Shown piece after piece: positions 58,551 to 64,000 of a stretch of 64,000 bases of DNA. The position numbers were made by a program, and so were the translations under genes. The notes beneath the pieces are model-generated. The model did not search any database and had not been told where the DNA came from. It was given only the letters and a program-made list of their open reading frames with translations. How positions within the stretch are numbered: the first letter of the stretch is position 1; each line of letters opens with the position of its first letter. Origin of the DNA: Nitrospira sp. ST-bin5 (lineage in GTDB: Bacteria > Nitrospirota > Nitrospiria > Nitrospirales > Nitrospiraceae); NCBI GenBank assembly GCA_002083555.1, contig MSXN01000013.1, forward strand, positions 255,593-319,592, given 5' to 3'.

Positions 58551-59219
58551 GTGGAACCAATCACACCGACGACACCCGCCACACCAGCAGCAGCCGCCAC
58601 GCCGACAGCCCCCGCTACGCCGGTCTTTACCCCTGAGTTGAACGCCGCTCAAGCGGAGACTATGGCCGCGTGGATTCGTGAAGATGTAGTGAAAGGTAGG
58701 CTCACTTCGGACCAGGCCGAACAAGCCTTCAACGAATTGAACACCCCCGTGGAAAATAGAACTGACAACCGATCGGAAGCAGCCGTAGAACTCGACAATG
58801 CGGGCTATGCACCAGCTAAGCCCGAAGAGTATGTCATTCACTACGGCGTGGAAGAGCAGACGCCCGAACTCAAGCAATTCGACACGGCGGCCCGAACGTG
58901 GTTACACGGCGCCGCCTTCCCCCGTGAACTGGGGAACAGTCTCGTGACGACCATCGGACGCGTGACTCAGCAGACGGCTAAGATGAGTCCCGATCAACTG
59001 GTGGAGTATGGACAGCGGGAGATGGTCAAACTGCAAAAAACGTATGGCGACTCCCTAGGGGAAAAAATGGTAGCCGCCAACCGGATGATTCACGCCCTTG
59101 AGGAGCGGCAACCGGGACTCAAGCAGCTCTTGCAGTCGAAGGGCATCGGAGATAACGCGATAGTCGCCTCGCTCTTGATTGGACAGGCGGAACGGTATTG
59201 GGCGAGATGGCGGGGCTGA
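58551..59219 (+). CDS. possible phage scaffold-like protein of unknown function
   Basis: The 222-residue product starts with a Thr/Pro/Ala-rich tail (about 1-28), then an acidic helical body. The parts APAKPEEYVIHYGVEEQTPE and LQKTYGDSLGEKMVAANRMI, with the end LLIGQAERYWARW, recall phage capsid scaffold proteins in which a YxIP-like segment is followed by a helix of the type YGD...A...AL, but this is a resemblance only. If so, it could shape capsids of a helper phage. The GTG start has AAGGAGG five bases upstream. It is the last gene of the element. Confidence 0.6.
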   Translation: MEPITPTTPATPAAAATPTAPATPVFTPELNAAQAETMAAWIREDVVKGRLTSDQAEQAFNELNTPVENRTDNRSEAAVELDNAGYAPAKPEEYVIHYGVEEQTPELKQFDTAARTWLHGAAFPRELGNSLVTTIGRVTQQTAKMSPDQLVEYGQREMVKLQKTYGDSLGEKMVAANRMIHALEERQPGLKQLLQSKGIGDNAIVASLLIGQAERYWARWRG

Positions 59220-59339
59220 GTCAATGCTTTGTGAGGTACCGATACAGGACGATACCCAGGATGTACCACAGGGCCAGCCACAACCATGAAGGGATCGTGT
59301 TGGGGCGCTTTTTTGGGGGGTCCATGTGCACCTAAGATG

Positions 59340-59362
59340 TGCTGACTAGGGTGCTGCCTAGG
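59340..59362 (+). repeat. possible integrase or excision-factor binding repeat, right copy
   Basis: TGCTGACTAGGGTGCTGCCTAG followed by G is the partner of 52130-52151 in the same orientation. It ends 20 bp from the right attachment repeat. Confidence 0.5.
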
Positions 59363-59382
59363 ATCTGTCTGGATGTGAAAAG

Positions 59383-59459
59383 TGGTGCCCCCGATACGAA
59401 TTGAACGTACGACCTTCGGTTTAGGAAACCGCTGCTCTATCCAACTGAGCTACGGGGGC
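59383..59459 (-). tRNA. tRNA-Arg (anticodon CCT), integration site of the element
   Basis: On the minus strand: 7-bp acceptor GCCCCCG/CGGGGGC, D-arm GCTC/GAGC, anticodon stem CGGT/ACCG with loop TTCCTAA (anticodon CCT), T-arm with loop TTCAATT, and an encoded CCA (59383-59385). The anticodon-stem outer pair is a G-A mismatch. Its 3' 52 bp are duplicated at 51954-52005, so the element entered the 3' half and restored the tRNA. Confidence 0.95.
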
Positions 59460-59537
59460 GTGGCGTGAATCTAGCGCACTTCCGAAAGGGGTGCAAGCGA
59501 AGGCCGCCGGATGAATGTCGTCGCGATGTGTCGATGG

Positions 59538-60947
59538 CTATTCATCAACGGTGATCGTGGAAAGGTCGTACCAGCCGTCCGCGCGTTTGCCTTCGATCGC
59601 GAGTTCGACGAGCGCTGATCCGCCCGTTTCATGGAGCACGGCGACATCCAGCCGATAGACTCCTGACGCAATCTGGGCAGGGATTCTCAGGGTGTCCTCA
59701 ATCCGGTAGCGCGTGCCGGGGAGCCATTGCTTCACCTCGGCGTGGCTCGTCCACTGGGCAACGACGTCATCGGTCGCATTTCTCAGTCGGAAGGCGAGCG
59801 GCCAGGGGCGGTAGACGGGCGCCACGCCGATGTTTTCCCATTCGGTCTGAAGTGTCCAGGTCGGACCAACCCTGACCTCAGCCGGGTGGCTGACGGTCCG
59901 CAGCACCAGCCGATACCCGATCTTCTTGAGGAACTCATTTACTTTGGACCGCCAGCGAGCCGGCACCGGAGAGGATTTTGCGTTCAGGACGGAGACGTGC
60001 CAATCCAGGCCTTGTTGCAGAATGCGATCGATGTCGAAGCCTTTGTCTTCCCAATCCTGCATGACGCCGCAGACTTCAAACTGCACCGGGCCGCGTATCC
60101 ATGCGGCGGCGATGACCGGATCCTGGAGCACCGGCGGATAGGCCTGCTCCATATGATTCCAGTTCGGGCCAAAGTAGCCATAGTCGCCGAAACAGTCTCC
60201 CCGCCACCCTGCTCCACGCCCGGTGGCATACAGGAGTTGCCCGTTGTGCAGCATGACTAACGGGACTTGCGGAAAATATTTGAAATACCAATCGGTGATC
60301 ATGATCTGGACGTCTTCGGTGGGGAAGTACTGCTGGCATTGCCGTTCCACGCCTTGGCAGCAGGCCATATTCCATTCACCCCAGCATCCGATCGATCCGA
60401 TGTCCACATGATCGATGTCTGGCGATCGGCCATAGCGCGCGCCCAAGGCCTTGATGAGCTTTTCATGGTAGTCGAGAAAGATCGGGTTGTTGTAATCAGG
60501 GAAGCGGCCGCCGCCCACCGTGATCGAGGAGACGCCTTTCGCCAGCAGCCAGGCCGGAGAACCGGAACGATACTCGGACATGACGCGGAAGGCCAGCCGC
60601 TCTCCTTTCGCTTTGGCCTGCTCGATGGTGTGATCAATCAGATCGAATGCGTACTGGCCTTCCGCCGGTTCGAGGTCAGCCCAGGACCAGCGAAAGTACG
60701 CCACGGTCGAGCGCGGGTAGGTGCCGGGGGCGGGCGGGTGGTCGAATCCGAAGTGGAAATCGGCGAAGCCCATTCCCGGGTTATAGAGGATGTCGGTGAT
60801 TTCCCGAGGATGGACGGTTACCCTCTGTGTGGTCGCCGCCATGCGTGAGAGATCTGCTGTCTGCTTCTCGGAAGGCGCGACGCACGATGTGCCGGTTATC
60901 AGGATGGCTGCCAGCATGAGGGGCAGCGTAAGGCGCATCTGATTCAT
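59538..60947 (-). CDS. DUF4832-type exported lipoprotein
   Basis: The 469-residue product has a lipobox (LAAILITGTSC) and an extracytoplasmic body that starts with DILYNPGMGFADFHFGFDHP, the entry motif of a TIM-barrel-like family of glycosidase-related proteins. It also contains STVAYFRWSWADLEPAEGQY and GSIGCWGEWNMACCQ, with a beta-sandwich C-terminus (DUF4832-like, about 330-460). Substrate unknown, possibly polysaccharide. It lies just beyond the tRNA-Arg gene on the same strand. ATG start at 60947 with family-like N-terminus. Confidence 0.78.
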   Translation of the reverse strand: MNQMRLTLPLMLAAILITGTSCVAPSEKQTADLSRMAATTQRVTVHPREITDILYNPGMGFADFHFGFDHPPAPGTYPRSTVAYFRWSWADLEPAEGQYAFDLIDHTIEQAKAKGERLAFRVMSEYRSGSPAWLLAKGVSSITVGGGRFPDYNNPIFLDYHEKLIKALGARYGRSPDIDHVDIGSIGCWGEWNMACCQGVERQCQQYFPTEDVQIMITDWYFKYFPQVPLVMLHNGQLLYATGRGAGWRGDCFGDYGYFGPNWNHMEQAYPPVLQDPVIAAAWIRGPVQFEVCGVMQDWEDKGFDIDRILQQGLDWHVSVLNAKSSPVPARWRSKVNEFLKKIGYRLVLRTVSHPAEVRVGPTWTLQTEWENIGVAPVYRPWPLAFRLRNATDDVVAQWTSHAEVKQWLPGTRYRIEDTLRIPAQIASGVYRLDVAVLHETGGSALVELAIEGKRADGWYDLSTITVDE

Positions 60948-61258
60948 CAGTTCACCGGTTCCTTATCTGCAGACAAATCCTTCTTCTGGTGCCGGGCTCG
61001 GCACGGACAAGTGTATCGATACGCTACCTGAGCCTTCTGCCAGGCTCAAGTCTCTCCTTCCTATTACGTCTGATGTAAAGCCGTCTGGAGCGGATATGGC
61101 TATTGATACTATGAGAAATTGAGGGGGAGATTTCTAGTGCATCCAATACCGGTTGGCGAGTGCAGATTCGGCGTAGGCGACTGTCAGCGAGTCTTTGGTG
61201 ACGAAGGCCAGCCTCAACATTCACTGGCTGGAACTATGTGACGGGTGGTCCGTGGATG
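60948..61258. other. intergenic region with no supported gene
   Basis: About 310 bp between two minus-strand genes. It contains a perfect 7-bp hairpin (TGAGCCT, six bases, AGGCTCA at 61029-61048) that could end or shape a transcript, and no open frame with family-like sequence and ribosome-binding site. Confidence 0.4.
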
Positions 61259-62833
61259 TCACAGACTTCCAGGGTTAGGCTGATTCATGGCCTGTTCCCA
61301 CTGTTTTCTGAATTGTTCATACGACACGGACAGCTTCTGTTGCATCGCTGCGTCGAGCGAATGCCCTGCCCGCAGCAGTTGTATGACCTGCTGGACTCCA
61401 TGCAGGCCATAACTTTCCACCAGTAGCTGCGTGGCCGATCGGGCTTCAAGATAGGCCTTGGGCACTGCATCGGCCAAGAGCGGCTCCCAATCTCCATGCA
61501 ATGAATTCAGTGGAATGAGCGCTGAAGTCTTGTGTTCGGATTCTTCCAGATCTGGCCAGGGATCTTCTGCAAGCTGGAGGGCGAGACCTTCCACGATCCA
61601 GCGAGGCACTTTTGCGGGACTTCCTTTCGCCTGTTCGAAGAGCAGAGCGTGGACACATTCATGACGCGCGATACGGCTGAAGAAGCCTAGGTCCTCTAGT
61701 GCGCCTTGCGTGGGAAGGTGGATGGTTCCCGATGCGTGGTCAAAAAGCGAATCAGCCCACAGGGGAGAGCCTGCCGTGCCCGTGAATTTGTGGTTGGTAT
61801 GTAGGACAACGGCGATCGGTTTTGACGGAATGCGTCCAAGCTTTTGAGACAATTCGTCGTGGGCGTACTCGAGAATGGCGCGCATTCTGGTCCAGGAGGC
61901 CTGATCCGGCGGTCCGTCGAATTGGACGGTGAAATGTGCGGAGGCTGATTGAGCAGGAGCAGGCGGTGGTGCCTGCGGGCGTGCCACTTCTGAGGTGCCG
62001 GCTTGGCGAGCGGGTTCAAGTGCTGGTGCCGGGCGTGGTGTCGGCTGCGGGTTGGGTGATTGTGCGATAGGTGCAGGTGTTGCTTGAGGCGGCCGGGCAG
62101 CGTCTCTCGTCGCTACTTGAACTGGTTCGAGGGTTTCAAGTTTGGCCGTTAGTCTTTGCAGGTACGAATGGTGATTAGGGTCGCGCTCTGCCCGGGGGCG
62201 CGCCTGATCCACATGCGCTGTGGCTTGGCCAGCCTGTCCTGTGGCGATCAGGAGATCGGCCAACGCGAGATGCGGGAATGGGTCCTGTGGTGCGAGGCGG
62301 ATGACCGTTTCAAGAAACTGTGGCGTCATCGCGGGATCGCGGAGTTCCCAGTAGGCCTGCGTGAGGTTGAGATGTGCGATGGAGTTCTTGGCGTCCCACA
62401 GAACTGATTGCTTGAAGGCCTTGACGGACAGCGAGGTCCCGCCGAATTTTTCCTGTTGGATGCCGAGATTGTTCCAGAGGCCTGCGATGTAGTGGCGAGA
62501 GGAGGCCTTCTCAACGGATTTTTGTGACAGTTGTTTCAGTCGCCGTTCAACCTCGGTGTAATTGCCCCGGTCGAGCTCTTCACGGATGGCTCCCAACGCC
62601 TGGTTTGGAGGCGATCCTAGATCCACCAGCCGCGATGGCGGAACATCCCATTGGGGGTGCTCTTGGAATTCTGGCAGAATAAATGACGACGAAGGGGCAG
62701 GCTCGGGCGCCGAGGGTGGCGGTACCGCCGGGGTGAAATAGGTCGGCTTTAACCACACCTGATATCCAAGAAAAAGGATAAGCCCAAGGGCGAGCAGTTT
62801 CAGTGTGGATGAGATGTCGCGGCGGTACTTCAT
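61259..62833 (-). CDS. membrane-anchored TPR protein with peptidase MA-like metalloprotease domain
   Basis: The 524-residue protein has one N-terminal membrane segment (LKLLALGLILFLGYQVWL), a Pro-rich stretch, TPR repeats (about 75-230; AGLWNNLGIQQEKFGGTSLS, AHLNLTQAYWELRDPAMTPQ), a second Pro/Ala linker (235-300) and a C-terminal domain (about 300-515) with the zinc motif HECVHALL and Glu in WIVEGLALQLAED. This matches the peptidase MA family (MA clan). It probably acts in the periplasm on an unknown substrate. The multihaem cytochrome gene lies upstream on the same strand, about 40 bp away. Confidence 0.85.
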   Translation of the reverse strand: MKYRRDISSTLKLLALGLILFLGYQVWLKPTYFTPAVPPPSAPEPAPSSSFILPEFQEHPQWDVPPSRLVDLGSPPNQALGAIREELDRGNYTEVERRLKQLSQKSVEKASSRHYIAGLWNNLGIQQEKFGGTSLSVKAFKQSVLWDAKNSIAHLNLTQAYWELRDPAMTPQFLETVIRLAPQDPFPHLALADLLIATGQAGQATAHVDQARPRAERDPNHHSYLQRLTAKLETLEPVQVATRDAARPPQATPAPIAQSPNPQPTPRPAPALEPARQAGTSEVARPQAPPPAPAQSASAHFTVQFDGPPDQASWTRMRAILEYAHDELSQKLGRIPSKPIAVVLHTNHKFTGTAGSPLWADSLFDHASGTIHLPTQGALEDLGFFSRIARHECVHALLFEQAKGSPAKVPRWIVEGLALQLAEDPWPDLEESEHKTSALIPLNSLHGDWEPLLADAVPKAYLEARSATQLLVESYGLHGVQQVIQLLRAGHSLDAAMQQKLSVSYEQFRKQWEQAMNQPNPGSL

Positions 62834-62873
62834 GTCATGGCTCCCGTCCCAAGGTCAGACTCTATTGGCGCCA

Positions 62874-64000
62874 TTACCGGCGTCGAAGCACACCAGTTCC
62901 CGGCTTGATCGTCTTCCATAATGTGGTTTCATGACAGCGGTCACATTGCGAGCCAAAGCTGCCTTCGTGCTTATCGTCTTTGGTGTGACAGCTGACACAG
63001 GCTGAGGACGTCACGACCTTCTTGTCCATGCGTTCGGCGTGGCAGGCATAACAGTCGAGCCCTTTGTGTCCGCCGTCGAGTTTGAAGCGGGTGCGGACAT
63101 TATGGTCAAAGTCCCAGATCTTCCAGTCCCTCACGTTGTGGCAGTCCTGGCATTCTGTACCGAGTTTCCGCCGATGCGCATCGTCGTTCTTGTGGCAGCC
63201 GTGACAGGTTGTGGGGGTCTTGTCGCGATAGAGCTGGCCCGTGTGGCAGCTCTCACAGGTCGTGGTGCGATGTTTGCCAACAAGAGGGTACTTCGTGTCT
63301 TGGTCGTGGTTGAAGGCCACGGTTTTCCAGGTCTGTTCGCCATGGCATTTCTCGCATTTCTCCCCGAAGGTGGACCGGTGGATGTCGTCTTTCTTATGGC
63401 AGGCATAGCAGTCGGTCGGCGTCTTATCCTTATACAGCGTACTCTTGTGGCAACTATCGCATTTTGTCTTCCGATGATAGCCCTTGAGAGGGTATGAGGT
63501 ATCGCGATCATGCTCAAAGAGCAGGACTTTCCAGTTCCGTTCGGTGTGGCAGCGCTCGCATTTCTCGCTATAGCGGCCTTTATGTTTGTCGTCTTTTTTG
63601 TGACAGGCGTAACAATCGGTCGGTGTCTTGTCCTTGTACAGATACCCCTTGTGACAGGAGTCGCAGGTGGTGGTGTTATGTCGTCCCCGCAAGGGGTATT
63701 TCGAGTGTAGGTCGTGGTCAAACGTAATGGTTTTCCAATTACTCTCTCCGTGGCACGTTTCGCATTTTTCTCCGTAGGCCCCTTTGTGCTTGTCGTCTTT
63801 CTTGTGACAGGAGAAACACTCCATCGGGGTATCTTTAAATGCCGGTGTGAGGTGGCATTTCTTGCACTCTGTCGTGGCGTGCTTTCCCATCAGCGGGAAA
63901 CGAGATTTGTTGTGGTCGAACGGAGCCTTCTTCCAGGAGCGATCATCGTGACATTCTGAGCATGTCGTGCCTTCCTGGCCTTTGTGCTTGTCGTCTTTCT
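62874..64000 (-). CDS. multihaem cytochrome c with tandem repeats (N-terminus off the window)
   Basis: At least 375 residues in frame, open to the right edge. They carry at least 16 CXXCH motifs (for example CKKCH, CFSCH, CETCH, CYACH, CVSCH), each able to bind one haem c covalently. A repeat unit of about 55 residues recurs with the pattern DCYACHKKDDKHKG, then EKCERCHTERNWK, then FEHDRDTSYPLKG. It is a long haem chain likely to carry electrons in the periplasm or outside the cell. The gene ends with GVLRRR. An internal ATG at 63890 is inside the repeats and is not a start. Confidence 0.92.
   Translation of the reverse strand, partial: KDDKHKGQEGTTCSECHDDRSWKKAPFDHNKSRFPLMGKHATTECKKCHLTPAFKDTPMECFSCHKKDDKHKGAYGEKCETCHGESNWKTITFDHDLHSKYPLRGRHNTTTCDSCHKGYLYKDKTPTDCYACHKKDDKHKGRYSEKCERCHTERNWKVLLFEHDRDTSYPLKGYHRKTKCDSCHKSTLYKDKTPTDCYACHKKDDIHRSTFGEKCEKCHGEQTWKTVAFNHDQDTKYPLVGKHRTTTCESCHTGQLYRDKTPTTCHGCHKNDDAHRRKLGTECQDCHNVRDWKIWDFDHNVRTRFKLDGGHKGLDCYACHAERMDKKVVTSSACVSCHTKDDKHEGSFGSQCDRCHETTLWKTIKPGTGVLRRR

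Larger units (their letters stand above)
51954..59434. mobile_element. integrated phage-satellite-like element at tRNA-Arg(CCT)
   Basis: A 52-bp direct repeat (51954-52005 and 59383-59434) identical to the 3' half of tRNA-Arg bounds 7.5 kb that holds a tyrosine integrase, an AlpA-like regulator, a primase/helicase, two coiled-coil proteins, a small terminase and a possible scaffold-like protein, all on the plus strand. No capsid, portal, tail or large terminase gene is present. The arrangement int-alpA-pri/rep-ori-terS is known from phage-inducible chromosomal islands. Classification is by gene order, not by search. Confidence 0.75.

Overview
The window reads as a chromosomal segment of a Nitrospira-type bacterium (phylum Nitrospirota). 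This assignment rests on gene content only: a CXXCH-rich multihaem cytochrome c at the right edge, a periplasmic cytochrome c, a plastocyanin-like copper protein, a squalene/phytoene synthase-like enzyme, many response regulators and a GC-rich coding style. I ran no marker-gene search, so the genus is an inference.

Left third (1-18.5 kb): ordinary core and signalling genes. A minus-strand signalling cluster has a stand-alone response regulator, a diguanylate cyclase response regulator and a GAF protein cut by the window edge. It is followed by GatB/YqeY, an MFS transporter, glutathione peroxidase, HtpX, a cupredoxin, a squalene/phytoene synthase-like enzyme, a small Fe-S gene cluster, a secreted Lon-type (S16) protease-like protein, alanine dehydrogenase and tRNA-Pro(CGG). 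Then come acylphosphatase, an RpoS/RpoD-type sigma factor, apt, a DksA-like protein, queC, a cytochrome c, an SPFH lipoprotein and a RelE-type toxin-antitoxin pair. Two genes here (squalene/phytoene synthase and apt) appear to start at non-canonical codons.

Middle (18.6-40.3 kb): a type I secretion locus. A 3475-residue RTX protein has a lipase-like GYSLG serine-hydrolase motif at its N-terminus. It is followed by its own ABC transporter, membrane fusion protein and TolC-like outer-membrane protein. Upstream lie three near-identical small genes (about 105-107 residues), each next to a signal-peptide protein. Each is preceded by the same regulatory block: an inverted repeat CGGCTCT-N6-AGRGCCG, then TTGACA, exactly 17 bp, and TAGGGT. 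The first two cassettes have been invaded by a REP-associated (Y1) transposase with its repeats and by an IS3-family element, which seem to have trimmed the neighbouring exported proteins. REP-like hairpins also lie inside the hlyD-like gene and just after the RTX gene.

Right-centre (40.3-51.9 kb): a DUF3365 haem protein, an HDOD protein, DUF72, MalQ, a histidine kinase with an NtrC-type regulator, an AsnC-type ligand-binding protein and a long Pro-rich protein ending in a nuclease-like domain that seems to have lost its catalytic residues.

Right (51.95-59.46 kb): a 7.5-kb integrated element bounded by a 52-bp direct repeat derived from tRNA-Arg(CCT). It carries, all on one strand, a tyrosine integrase, an AlpA-like regulator, a primase/RepA-type helicase, a cluster of TCCTCA motifs arranged as two inverted repeats (candidate origin), two coiled-coil proteins, a terminase small subunit and a possibly scaffold-like protein, but no capsid, portal, tail or large terminase. 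That layout (int, alpA, pri-rep, ori, terS) is that of a phage-inducible chromosomal island or phage satellite and is the most interesting system in the window. After it come a DUF4832 lipoprotein, a TPR/metalloprotease protein and the multihaem cytochrome.
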